Below are positions 21,031-30,776 of a DNA stretch of 54,012 nt, piece after piece. The translations under genes and the position numbers were made by a program. The DNA is from Hortaea werneckii (Eukaryota; Ascomycota; Dothideomycetes; Mycosphaerellales; Teratosphaeriaceae): positions 1 to 54,012 of the forward strand of contig JBAOKB010000056.1 of NCBI GenBank assembly GCA_037044905.1, written 5' to 3'. Each line of letters starts with the position of its first letter. The first letter of the stretch is position 1. The notes under the pieces were generated by a model, which was not told the origin of the DNA, searched no databases, and worked only from the letters and a program-made list of their open reading frames with translations.

Positions 21031-21420
21031 ACGTTCGTAGATTCCCAAGCTATTGCATTCTTCCGGCGCAGGGTAGAAGGATTGCGTCTGGCTCCACGGC
21101 GTTTTTCTTTCCTTTTCCTCCTTGCTTTTCGTCTTCATATTGGGAAATGGCGTCTCCCCCCCCCCCAACCCAAATCTGGTGCCGGGCTACTAAGACAAAG
21201 TGCATACTCATCACCGCTTTGAAAGAGCCATCACTGTGTCATCGTGCAGATTTGAGCGAACACGAGCGATCAGATCTAAGCCCCCCTCCCGGCGAGATGT
21301 GTGACAAAAGCAGGTACAGAAGGTGTACAGAGACAACGTGCGGGCTATGCTAACTTTTTTCCCCCAATTCCAACCAAATGTCATCCATCTCTGAGAAGGG
21401 AGCCAGTCCAACTCCACCAC
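21031..21420. other. Intergenic between convergent genes
   Basis: 390 bases between the MFS gene and the minus-strand TIM-barrel gene. It includes a C-run (about 21157-21166) and a T/C-rich stretch near 21355. No gene is seen. Confidence 0.5.
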
Positions 21421-22482
21421 TTACTCTTTGCAAGCCTCCACGAACTTCTCCTGGCACGCGCTCGCGGCCTTGGCGAATGGACCGAGTTCATACTCCTTGC
21501 CCTTGCCGTCGGGTCCGGAGTCGAAGACCTCGTATGAGAACCAGCCCCGGAACCCCGTCTTCAGCACCGCTCGCGCGAAGTCCGTCGTAGGGAGGTATCC
21601 CTCGAAGGGCAAGGGCCGGTAGAAATGGGCCCAATACCCTCGCGGTCTCAGACCGTCGGTGTCGTGCTTGGGGAGCGGGCCCGGCTGCACTTTATACGCG
21701 TCGGAGATCTGGAGGAGGAAGATCTTCTCGGCCGGCACGGTCGCGCTGAGCTTCTCGCACGACGCTTTCCAGTCCTTCTCGACCTGTTCCCGGCTACGAC
21801 CATCTTCCACCATCCCGGACTCCGTCGTCGGGTCCGCCCACTCGCCCCCCGCCGACTGGAACGTATCGAGGCAGAGGCCGAAGTTCGGCCGGTCGACCTG
21901 CCGGCAGATATCCCACACGTCCGCCCAGTCGGGGGCGTGCGTCGACCAGCACCAGTTCTCATACGCGATGCGCAGGCCCTTAGCCGCCGCCATATCCGCC
22001 AGCTGGCGCAGATCGGCGACGAAGCGACTGCGGTCTGTCCCGATCTGCTCCGCCGGCGAATCCGACGACCCCACCTGCAGCGTGTTGCAGCCTGCGGCCT
22101 GCATGATCCGCAGCCAGCCTTCCGCCCGCTCCCAGGCGTCGCGCCGCTCGGCCGTCCCCTCCGCCCAGCCCTCGAAGTTCGTGAAGGGCTGCAGCAGCAT
22201 GATCTCTAGGCCCTTGGCGTCACACATGCTCTTGACCAGCTTCGCGACGGAGCATAGCGTGTCGTAGTCCTTGGGTTGGACGGCGTCGGAGCCGGACGCC
22301 TCTTGCTGCTGATGCGGACGGAGATGTTGGGTGGCGAAGGCGAGGAGGTCGGGGAAGCCCAGCTCGATGCCGCGGAAGCCGGCGGCGCTGATGGCTTCGA
22401 TCTTCTTGGGCAAGGTGTGTTCGGGTTTGTTGCCGATGGAGACGGTGGCGTAGCTGAGGGGGATCTTGTCGAGGCCTTCCAT
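21421..22482 (-). CDS. 3-dehydroshikimate dehydratase-like TIM-barrel protein (AP endonuclease 2 / sugar isomerase fold)
   Basis: 353 residues from the ATG at 22482 (MEGLDKIPLSYATVSIG); the frame continues upstream to a TTG only. The fold is the xylose-isomerase-like barrel: AAGFRGIELGFPDL (first strand and helix), LEIMLLQPF, YENWCWSTHAPDW, FGLCLDTFQSAGGEWADPTTESG, IFLLQISDAYK, and GFRGWFSYEVFDSGPDG near the end. The conserved Glu of YEN, Asp of CLDT, the acidic ISD and the Glu of YEV are the metal-binding positions of this family. Fungal members with the same YEN..W..THAPDW layout are annotated as 3-dehydroshikimate dehydratases of the quinate type (dehydroshikimate to protocatechuate). The gene lies head to head with a DAHP synthase, which supports a shikimate-linked role. 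Substrate specificity is inferred. Confidence 0.72.
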   Translation of the reverse strand: MEGLDKIPLSYATVSIGNKPEHTLPKKIEAISAAGFRGIELGFPDLLAFATQHLRPHQQQEASGSDAVQPKDYDTLCSVAKLVKSMCDAKGLEIMLLQPFTNFEGWAEGTAERRDAWERAEGWLRIMQAAGCNTLQVGSSDSPAEQIGTDRSRFVADLRQLADMAAAKGLRIAYENWCWSTHAPDWADVWDICRQVDRPNFGLCLDTFQSAGGEWADPTTESGMVEDGRSREQVEKDWKASCEKLSATVPAEKIFLLQISDAYKVQPGPLPKHDTDGLRPRGYWAHFYRPLPFEGYLPTTDFARAVLKTGFRGWFSYEVFDSGPDGKGKEYELGPFAKAASACQEKFVEACKE

Positions 22483-23078
22483 CTTGGTTTTTCCTCGGAC
22501 GTGCGGGCTGGTGGCGTAGATCCTGTCGTCTGTGAGCGGATTGAGGCCTTTGTTCAAGCCGAGCGCTTTCTGAAATGGTGAGAGGGGAGTGCAGAAGGAA
22601 ATATGGTGGACTGGATTCTTGGGTTGGTGCTTGATTTCCTATGCTTCTCACGTCACCATGAGCGGGAGGGGTACATCCGCCATTGAATATGACGTTGATG
22701 CTGTTGTTCTTGCACACGCAGCCACATACATGGACGACCCACAGTGGGTTTCTCGAGTTGGTATACAGTCGACAGAAGTGTTGACGGTCGCCTTGCACCA
22801 ATTTTATGCACCTGCAAAGGACGGAAGAAGTGGTTGTTGTTAGCAGACATCAACAACGGCGGATGCAACTGGTTTCCATTCACATGTCCCCGCACGGCCC
22901 AATGACGACGATGCGGAACGGAGCCGCCGGCCAGCCCCTCGGCGGCCATTCGGCGTATTCTGTCGACTCATAGTGAGTTTATTACCCATTGACCTCTCAA
23001 CTTTTCCTCCCAAGAGACAAACAGTAAACTGTCCTTCTTGATAGCCACCTGTTCGATTGCAGCTCACTTTCTGCCATC
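22483..23078. promoter_or_regulatory. Divergent promoter region between the dehydratase-like gene and DAHP synthase
   Basis: 596 bases hold both promoters. No palindromic regulator site of the CGG-N-CCG type stood out on reading. It is worth checking for co-regulation. Confidence 0.5.
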
Positions 23079-24309
23079 ATGTCGGAAGTAAGTACTGTTT
23101 GTGAGCCCATTTGAGGCAGATATCCCACTTGTAGCCAACGTATGACGCTGACCGTGGCTGTCACAGTTCTTCATGCCCAATGCCAACGTTGGCAATCGTG
23201 AGAGCAGCGAGGACTGGCGCATCCGGGGTATGACCCCTCTGACATCCCCAGACCTCCTTCAGCATGAGATTCGCCAGTCAGCAAACTCCAAGAAGACTGT
23301 ACTGGGTGCTCGTAACGAGGCGGCGGCCGTCGTACAAGGCACAGACGAGAAGAGAAGACTGCTAGTGGTGATCGGGCCATGCAGTATCCATGACCCGAAG
23401 ATGGCTTTGGAGTACTGCGACAAGCTGCTGGAGCTGAAGAAGAAGTACGAGGACGACCTGCTGATCGTGATGAGGTCTTACCTTGAGAAGCCGCGGACGA
23501 CGGTGGGCTGGAAGGGCCTCGTCAACGACCCGGACATCGACAACACCTTCAACATTAACAAGGGCATTCGTGTCTCGCGACAGATGTACCTCGACCTGAC
23601 GGAGAAGGGCATGCCGATTGCTTCGGAGATGCTGGACCCAATTAGCCCGCAGTTCACTGCGGACCTGCTTTCTCTCGGAGCGGTTGGCGCACGAACGACC
23701 GAGTCGCAAGTTCACCGCGAGCTTGCCTCTGGTCTCTCCTTCCCGGTTGGCTTCAAGAACGGCACCGACGGGACCCTGGATGTCGCTATTGACGCGATAG
23801 GCTCGGTCAAGCATCCCCACCACTTCCTGTCGGTGACGAAGCCTGGCAACGTCGCCATTGTCGGCACGACCGGCAACGAGGACTGCTTCGTCATCCTCCG
23901 CGGCGGCAAGAAGGGCACCAACTACGACGCGCAGTCGATCACGGAGGCGAAGCGGGATCTGGAGAAGAAGGGTCTCAAGCCCCGCCTCATGGTCGACTGC
24001 AGCCACGGCAACAGCGAGAAGAACCACAAGAACCAACCCAAGGTGGCACACACTCTCGCGGAGCAGATGAGGGGCGGCGAGGAAGCCGTCATGGGCGTCA
24101 TGATCGAGAGCAACATCAACGAAGGCGCGCAGAAGGTGCCGGCGGAAGGCAAGGCGGGCCTGAAATACGGCGTCTCCATCACCGACGCCTGCATTGGCTG
24201 GGAAGACACGGAGAAGGTTCTCGCCGAGCTCGCTGACGCTGTCGCGACGAGGCGGTCGAAGCTCGGCCCCGTGAAGCAGACTGCGAACGGGATGAACGGT
24301 CATGCTTAA
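23079..24309 (+). CDS. 3-deoxy-D-arabino-heptulosonate 7-phosphate (DAHP) synthase, class I
   Basis: Exon 1 is only nine bases (23079-23087, Met-Ser-Glu), the intron is 23088-23166, and exon 2 is 23167-24309, giving 383 residues starting MSEFFMPNANVGNRES as in other fungal enzymes. It condenses phosphoenolpyruvate and erythrose 4-phosphate, the first step of the shikimate pathway. Family blocks are present: VVIGPCSIHD (metal-binding Cys), KPRTTVGWKGL, IASEMLDPISPQ, GARTTESQVHRELASGLS, GFKNGTDG, MVDCSHGNSEKNHKNQ (metal His), MGVMIESNINEG (metal Glu) and ITDACIGW (metal Asp). Length fits the Aro3/Aro4 type. Whether Phe or Tyr inhibits it cannot be read reliably. An AATAAA lies about 85 bases after the stop (24394-24399). 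Confidence 0.96.
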
Positions 24310-26164
24310 AGAAAGAAGGACTTTCAGCACTTTCACGATGATGTCTTTGAGGCGTGGCGTTAGGGGGGGTTAAAAAAGAGTGCAAGGGAGTGCAATAAAA
24401 GTTCCCATCATGTATCACGTTAGTTTCAAGACTGAGATTACAGGCAGGTAGTATTTCCAAGCGCCCTGCGCCACTTCTGCGTGAAATCGTCTTAACTTTC
24501 CCAATGTTCGATGAAGACCTGCCGACGTACTTTTTGTGGTTCTCCCATTGTGTTCGAGGGATAAAAGAATTTTATGATCCAGCAAGTCTTATGAACGGCA
24601 CAAGGTCGACGTTCTGCTAGATTTTATTCGTGCGTGTCGCAGTGCGCCTATGGTACCTTTGACCGGCTTATTCTACATGCGGAGAAGGAAATCTGAGTAG
24701 GTGACTGCACAGCGCGGGTCGGTTTGCACCTGGCCCAACGGTGCGTTTTCTTTCGTTCAAGTTGGCTACGATGAACTTCATGCGACTTGACGATGGTTGG
24801 AAGACGATAGACCGACTCCGACTCCATGGGTATGTTGGTGTGGCCGCCCGGTGCACGCTTTGAATGTTGCGGTGAGTCGCGAGTCTGAACACTCCCCGCT
24901 CCAAAAAAAAAAAAAAAAGGAAAATGGAGCAAGTAGGCACCGGAAACTCGCCGTTATGCGACTTTGAAGAGACAGAAAGCAAAGAGCGAAAGTCAAACAA
25001 ATCATGCAACCCATGCACGATCCCAAGGCACGGCAGAACCGCAGCATGCCGCACGGCACGGGAGGTTGTGTTCGCATATCGCACGTGCAGCTCATGCAGT
25101 CATCCGGCTCCCAAATCGTTGAATTGATGCATCGCGCTTTGCGATTTTGGAAAGCCTGCGATGCGTCCAGTTAGGCTGACGAAGAGCTTGATTGGGGTAT
25201 TCGAACGCCTCTCCATGCAGCTGGCTTGCTTAGCGAGGGTTCCCAGTATGATGTGCCGCAAGGCCTTGCTGAGCCGCCCAAGTCGATCAGAACGATCCAG
25301 CAGAGGATGCAAAAGAGTAACTACTATCAGTCAAACCACGCTTGCGCGTAAGCCGCGCTGCGTTCAGACGGTAAGGCTGTGTTGCAGGAGAGGTTTAAAC
25401 CCCGCCTGCGCCTGTGCCTGCTGCGCCTTGTGCCAGTCCATCCTGCTCCTCCCTTTGCCTCGTTCCAAAAGAACCATGGCCTTTGATCCGATTAAGCTTC
25501 CCTGTGGCCGGTGGCAGTTGGGCTCTCCTTGTCTTTGGGCAACGACTGACCCCGTTGCCTGTCGGTAGTCCCCAGATCACCCGTCATTCATGCTCGATCA
25601 CTGTCGCTCGGGGCACCGGTGTCACCTGTCGTCTGCATTACGACGGCCAAAATGTCATAATGCACAACACGCTCCTTTCCGACTGGTCAGCCTCATCGAC
25701 GCCGATCTAGCGGTGAAATGGCCCGCACCCCCCTTTTCGATACAATTGGACAATTGGATTGTTTAATCCCCGACCTCATCCAACCTCAGGCAAACGTACT
25801 CGACTGCATGACCCTCGAAAATGTTGAGAGAAAAGAGCGGTGACACGGTCTGGCCGCCCAGACCAACCGCAGGGCGTCGAGTGGGAAACAAGAAACAAAC
25901 ATGATGACGAAACAGGAGAGTGTCTTCGATGGTTTTCCATCCTTAGCGGCACCATTTCACGTTGCCTCTTTGACGGCCTTGGTCGATGCGCTGGCAAAAG
26001 TGTATGGTATCGTTCACCGCAAGAGAGTCACTCGCAGAAGGTACAGCCGCACTCTAGCACGCTCTCCCTGCTACGGACGTCCCAAGCAGTCGCAGCATGA
26101 TATAGCCAGGGATCCCGATTAACATGCTCGTCGACTCAAGCATAACTTCTCGACACTTATCACC
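24310..26164. other. Intergenic, 1.85 kb, no gene recognised
   Basis: Frames at 24668-25095 (minus) and 25161-25568 (plus) are not protein-like. A 16-base A-run lies at 24903-24918. The end (about 26080-26164) is the presumed promoter and leader of the next gene. Unrecognised small exons cannot be excluded. Confidence 0.4.
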
Positions 26165-26829
26165 ATGTCTCCCCGGCATACTTGTCAGGGGTCCCCTCAG
26201 CAAAGCTCACCATCCAACTGCGTCGCTTGCGACCTTAGTGGAGTTGGTGCGGGACAGTCCACCGCGAACTATAGCCAGCCCTACGGCCCCCAGCCTGGAG
26301 GCGAAGCGCCACGCTACGTCCAGCCCCATGGGAATGCCGGTAAGATTCACCTCCCGGGACGCTCTCTGACTCGTCTGACGCAGCCATGCAGTCCATCCTG
26401 ACGTAGCCTGGATGAATCAAACGCTGTCCTCGGCGCCGCCTCGCAACCCATTCAGTTGGCGCGAAGAGCCTTCGAACGATCGATACGGTATGCAAGGAGG
26501 TGCGCCTTCGCCTGGTAAAGATCCACCAGCACCTGATAGACGAAGTTCAAAAGAACTGACCGCAAGGGCCAGGCCCCGGATACCCTTATCCGACTTCCAT
26601 CAACATCTCCGGTCCGAGAGGTGCTGCACCGCCAGCTGGCGGTGAACCTCGTCAGCCTGCTCCAACCCGCCAAGTCGCCGGTCAACAATATTCTCCTGAC
26701 CTGGGGCACACCCAGCAACGCCAAACGCCTGCCAACCAACAGAATCATCAGCAGGAGGAAGCTCTTGCCCCTTCGACCAAAAGCGGAAAGAAACGCAGCA
26801 AAGAGTCTCATCGCTCGACGCATAAGTGA
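26165..26829 (+). CDS. Small Pro/Gln-rich protein of unknown function, three exons
   Basis: A gene visible only when introns are removed: exons 26165-26339, 26392-26514 and 26573-26829, giving 184 residues. The ATG lies in an excellent context (CACCATG). Intron 1 is 52 nt (GTAAGA donor; a second in-frame acceptor at 26406 is possible). Intron 2 is 58 nt (GTAAAG donor, ACTGAC branch site, CAG acceptor). Removing them keeps one frame throughout. The product has a Cys-containing N terminus (HTCQGSPQ, NCVACDLS), then SYSQ-like and PYGPQPGGE repeats, a PSPGPGYPYPTS segment, and a Gln-rich then Lys/Ser-rich basic end (KSGKKRSKESHRSTHK). It looks largely disordered. I do not recognise the family. 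Third-exon composition differs clearly from the other frames there, which supports the model. Confidence 0.6.
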
Positions 26830-28200
26830 TCCATCGAAAAAAAGGTCGACAGCAATATCTCTGACAAGTCTTTGCCAAATCACCCGGGACCCCTAAAAGT
26901 CTTATACCGCGTATTATTCCCGCAAACAAACCTCTGTCTAGCAACCATCTATTCACCCATCCATCAAGCCAGCGAGTCGGCCAGCCAGCCCTTTTATGAT
27001 ACCCCAAGTTGCTTCACGAAATCGGGGGATCCAAAGCTTGACCTGCGACAAGAGCCCGCGCGTTTCAAACCCTCTACTGTCGATTCATGTATTAGTACTT
27101 GTGGTCGTGCGAGACGGTACTTGAGTCCCTTTCCTTCGAATCGGCGTTGAGAAAACGTCAAGACAGTCTTTGGGAACAGTTTTCCCTTGCTTTTCCTGGT
27201 TTTTATCTTTTATTGGTGACATCAGGATGTATTAGAACCTCCCTTTTTTCATCAGTCGTATCTAGAGAGGGCGTTGAGGAAATGGCTTCCGATATAGTTG
27301 TATTAGAGAAGGGATTTTTAATCCTTTTTTCATAGCTTTTCAACTTTTTTATAGTCTTACTTTTTTTTTCCCCTCCTCCTTCTTATCGAAAAAGACATTG
27401 TTCCCCATTCTGTCTCTCCATCGATTTCCTTCGAGATGTGGTCAATTTTTCTTCGCACGGAACCATGACCCACCGTCTATATGAGGAGGGAAGACGGAGG
27501 CGAACAAATGGTGGCTATCAAAAAGGCCGCTTAGGAGTCCAGGACGGTTCGCGAGAAAAGAAACTGTGGCCGTCGGGCATATTTTCTCATGATTATTGCC
27601 TCCCACCAGGCAGGCGATTTGTTCGCTCATGCCACAAACATGGAAATCCTGCCTATGAGAAACATCTTGTTCTCCCACCTCGCATTCAACTGTCAAAGAG
27701 ATATGCCTTGGGAAAGGTGACTTCTGACGATACTCGACTGATGAGGTGACGGCGGCGGGACGATCTGAGCTGGTGGCACGGGTAGAATGAGCGAGTGGTG
27801 GAATGATTTTCGTTGGATGCCGTAGTCGCTATACGCCTTAGACCCTAGTGAGACGGTCCGTCAGAGGTGGGTGGGTCTTGGATCAAAACGCAAATGTGAT
27901 CGTCGTTGGAACTATATCGTACAGTCGATGCATTGCAGGACCAGGGTCATGTGACATAGCCCTTGCAGATGGTCTTGGAAGCCTTCCAAAGGAAATAAAA
28001 ATAAAAATAAAAACACCGTAGCCCGATCATGAAACGCCACAGCTGATGAAAGACGGGCCCTTCAATTCCACATACCCCATTTTCATGTCCGAGCAAAAAA
28101 GAGACGTCCTCGAAAAGTAAAGATAGGTGCGCGAGAAAGATGAGAACGACCCAACAAAAAAAAAATCTTTTCTCCCCCTTCCACAAGAGAAAGAACCACC
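26830..28200. other. Intergenic between convergent genes
   Basis: 1.37 kb. The part around 27150-27420 is T-rich with several T-runs (for example 27360-27369). A frame at 27438-27749 has no recognisable similarity. A/T-rich stretches also lie at about 27990-28015. Confidence 0.45.
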
Positions 28201-28743
28201 TTATCTCACTTTCTTCCCCTTCCCCCCTTTACTCCCCCTCGGCTTGCCCACCCCATTCGCCTCCTCCTCCCCAGCCGCCTGCCTCGCCTCGGCCTTCTCA
28301 TCCACCTCCTCCATCCAATCCTGACTGACGGCGCCATTACTGCGACCCTTATACCCATACTTCGGCACCCACTCGCCCAACGCCTCGTCGAACTTCAGTT
28401 TCCCATCCTTCTTCTTATCCTTGATGCCCTTCTTCTCCGCGAACTTCTCCCACTTCGTCTTCTCCTTCTCCTTCGGCACGGGCTTCTCGCGCGGTAAGGG
28501 CGTGGAAGCGGTGGGCAGGGTGATCTGGAGGTCCCCGTCTTCGGACCGGTTGATGGGGCACGCGGTCAGGAGCTGGTTAATCAGGCCCTGCGCGCAGCCT
28601 TGGGCGGTTGTGGCGATGAGGGTTTCGCGGTTAGAAGGGTCGGTGGTGTCTGGGAGCGGGTTCGGGTCGTTGCAGAGCAGGTGGCCGAGGTCGAAGGAGT
28701 AGGGTTGCGGTTTCCCTTCGTCGGCGGGCGCTACTGCTGCCAT
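28201..28743 (-). CDS. RRS1: Ribosome biogenesis regulatory protein Rrs1
   Basis: 180 residues, single exon. Rrs1 acts with Rpf2 and 5S RNP in assembly of the 60S subunit in the nucleolus. Diagnostic strings are YSFDLGHLLCNDPNPLP near the N terminus, TKWEKFAEKKGIKDKKKDGKLKFD in the middle and WVPKYGYKG after it. The C terminus is acidic, then Gly/Lys-rich (KGGKGKKVR). Length is close to that of the yeast protein (about 200 residues). The gene is divergent from the LURP1-like gene. Confidence 0.93.
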   Translation of the reverse strand: MAAVAPADEGKPQPYSFDLGHLLCNDPNPLPDTTDPSNRETLIATTAQGCAQGLINQLLTACPINRSEDGDLQITLPTASTPLPREKPVPKEKEKTKWEKFAEKKGIKDKKKDGKLKFDEALGEWVPKYGYKGRSNGAVSQDWMEEVDEKAEARQAAGEEEANGVGKPRGSKGGKGKKVR

Positions 28744-29144
28744 TTTGGTTGATTTTACGGATGGTTTGATTGCAGTATAATTGTGTCGGATGGCGACACG
28801 ATATGGTCGTTGATGTTAAAGTCCGGCAGAGTTGATCTGGAATTTCTTCTCGGAGTTTAGAGCTTTGCTTTCGGACTTTTCCGCCGCGAAGTTTTTGGCG
28901 GGAACGAGCTTGTTCCAACTAGAGTTGCTTTAGCGGAAAGCTTGTTTTTCCGGGATGATGGTGATGACGACAGCGGGGTAGATGCAGCTCCAATCCGTCC
29001 AACTTGTATCCCACTTTCCCCTCCTCTTCCATAGGAACCCAACGTATAAATCGTCGCTTTCCCCGGTTTCGACTCTCGCTCCTCACCTCATATTGATCAA
29101 CTACAGCTACAGTTACACCAAGTGAACCCCTAATATCTACCACA
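28744..29144. promoter_or_regulatory. Divergent promoter region, Rrs1 and LURP1-like gene
   Basis: 401 bases between two start codons of opposite orientation. No specific element was identified. Confidence 0.4.
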
Positions 29145-29943
29145 ATGCCTCCCCAGCTCGCTCCCGTCAACCCACCGCTGGGTCCTCGCCCCGCGACCGC
29201 CGACTTTTTCCGCCCACAGCAAGTGACGTTGGAGATGAAGGAGAAGGTCTTCTCGCTCTCGGGCGACGACTTCACCGTCAAGACTGTCGATGAAGGCAAC
29301 ATCACGGACGTATGCCAGTGCAAGGGCAAAGCCATCTCCGCCCGTGACAAGAAGAAGTTCACCGATATGCAGGGGAATGAGCTCTTCACTGTACGTCTAC
29401 ACAAGAAAGATGAATCCCAGTTGATCTCCCTTCACTAACCCTCTCCACCTTTCCAGCTCGAAAACAAACTCCTCTCCTTCAACAAATCCATGCGCGGCGT
29501 CTCCCCCTCCGGCGAGCACGACTTCGAAGTCAAAGGCCACTTCAAGCTGCTCGGCACCCACAGCACCTGCTCCTTCACCAACGCCGCCAACGGGCAAGAA
29601 GTCGCCATCGAGATCAAGGGCGACTGGATCGATCGGTCGGCGGAGATGACGTGGGACGGGAAGACGGTGGCGACGATTGCGCGGAGTTTCTTTAATGTGA
29701 GGGAGATTTTGGGGGATCAGCAGACGGTATGTCTTCCTCTTCTTCTATTTCTCCCTATTTTCTTTTGCTCATAATGTTCTCGTCCTTCTCTTTCTTCTCC
29801 CGTCCGTTTGCTTCCCGAAGATCTGAGGGCTGATTCTCGATTCCGTGTGTGCTTAGTACTTCGTCACCGTCGCCCCGAACGTCGACCTTTCCCTCATCGC
29901 CGCCCTATGCGTCTCCCTCGATGAGCGCGCCAACGAAGATTAA
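29145..29943 (+). CDS. LURP1-related / Tubby C-terminal-fold protein
   Basis: Three exons: 29145-29390, 29457-29726 and 29857-29943 (introns of 66 and 130 nt, all phase 0), giving 200 residues. The pattern matches the LURP1-one-related family with the Tubby C-terminal (beta-barrel) fold. Blocks are EKVFSLSGDDFTVKTVDEGN, then ISARDKKKFTDMQGNELFTLENKLLS, FEVKGHFKLLGTHSTC, EIKGDWIDRSAEM, VATIARSFFNVREILG and YFVTVAPNVDLSLIAALCVSLDE. The barrel and its C-terminal hydrophobic helix are complete. Family members may bind membrane lipids or act as scramblase relatives, but no function is established for the fungal ones. Confidence 0.9.
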
Positions 29944-30015
29944 TTGACTCGGGAAGAGAGAGAGAGAAGGCCTGAACTGACTACTCCTCCCTAAAAGGGT
30001 AAGGGAGGGGACAAA

Positions 30016-30043
<28 letters not shown>
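30016..30043. repeat. Poly-C tract, 28 bases
   Basis: An uninterrupted run of 28 C on the plus strand, directly after an A/G-rich stretch at the 3' flank of the LURP1-like gene. This is the longest of three such tracts in the window. Confidence 0.95.
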
Positions 30044-30046
<3 letters not shown>

Positions 30047-30430
30047 CCCTTTTCCTGTTACTTTTCCTTTTCTAAGGTCATGCCATGTACAAATCAGATA
30101 AAGTCGAGAACCAAGAGAGAATAAAAACGAAGTGGATTTAATGACGGGTATATCATTTTGTCTAGTCTGTTCTTCGCTCGCCCCCAACCCCTTTTCATTC
30201 CTCCTCTTCTTTTCTTTCCGTCTCTTTTTCTCCTTTTTTCCTTTCACTCTTTCTCCTTACCCCCCCTTCATCCCTTGCCCAATCTCAGCTTTCCCTTCTT
30301 CTTTCACTGCACTTTAGATTCTTTTTTTTTTTTTTTGCGGGCGTTCCATTTCCCTTGCTACCTCGGATCTTCTCGGTCTACTTGTACCATGCAACAGGCA
30401 CAGTCTCTTCTCCCTTTCACTCTTCCTACA

Positions 30431-30451
30431 CCCCCCCCCCCCCCCCCCCCC
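30431..30451. repeat. Poly-C tract, 21 bases
   Basis: An uninterrupted run of 21 C on the plus strand in a pyrimidine-rich stretch. Confidence 0.95.
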
Positions 30452-30566
30452 TCTAATCTTTGGCTCTTCAGTCTGCCCTCATCCCTCATCCTACTAGAAG
30501 GAAATTTAAAAAAAAAAAAAAACCAATAAGAAAGAAAAGAAAGAAAAAAAATCGAAGGTCTTGACT

Positions 30567-30631
30567 TTGACAATTCATGTGTGATTCTTGTTTTTTTTTT
30601 TAAAAAACAAGAATCACACATGAATTGTCAA
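30567..30631. repeat. Perfect inverted repeat: 30-bp stem, 5-base loop
   Basis: Left arm 30567-30596 and right arm 30602-30631 are exact reverse complements (left arm begins TTGACAATTCATG and ends in six T; right arm begins in six A). The loop is TTTTT. It lies between two convergent genes, about 145 bases from the stop codon of the ligase gene. Confidence 0.9.
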
Positions 30632-30654
30632 TCAACAACAGATCACCTACTACC

Positions 30655-30766
<112 letters not shown>

Positions 30767-30776
30767 AAACCACTTT

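Noticed and set aside
21625..22267. Plus-strand frames of about 200 codons opposite the TIM-barrel gene
   Set aside because: Shadow of the minus-strand dehydratase-like gene for the same codon-bias reason; the composition is Arg/Ala-rich and not protein-like.
23362..24336. Long minus-strand frame (over 300 codons) opposite DAHP synthase
   Set aside because: It is the mirror of a strongly conserved plus-strand enzyme. Codon bias of the real gene (C/G at third positions) keeps the antisense frame free of stops.
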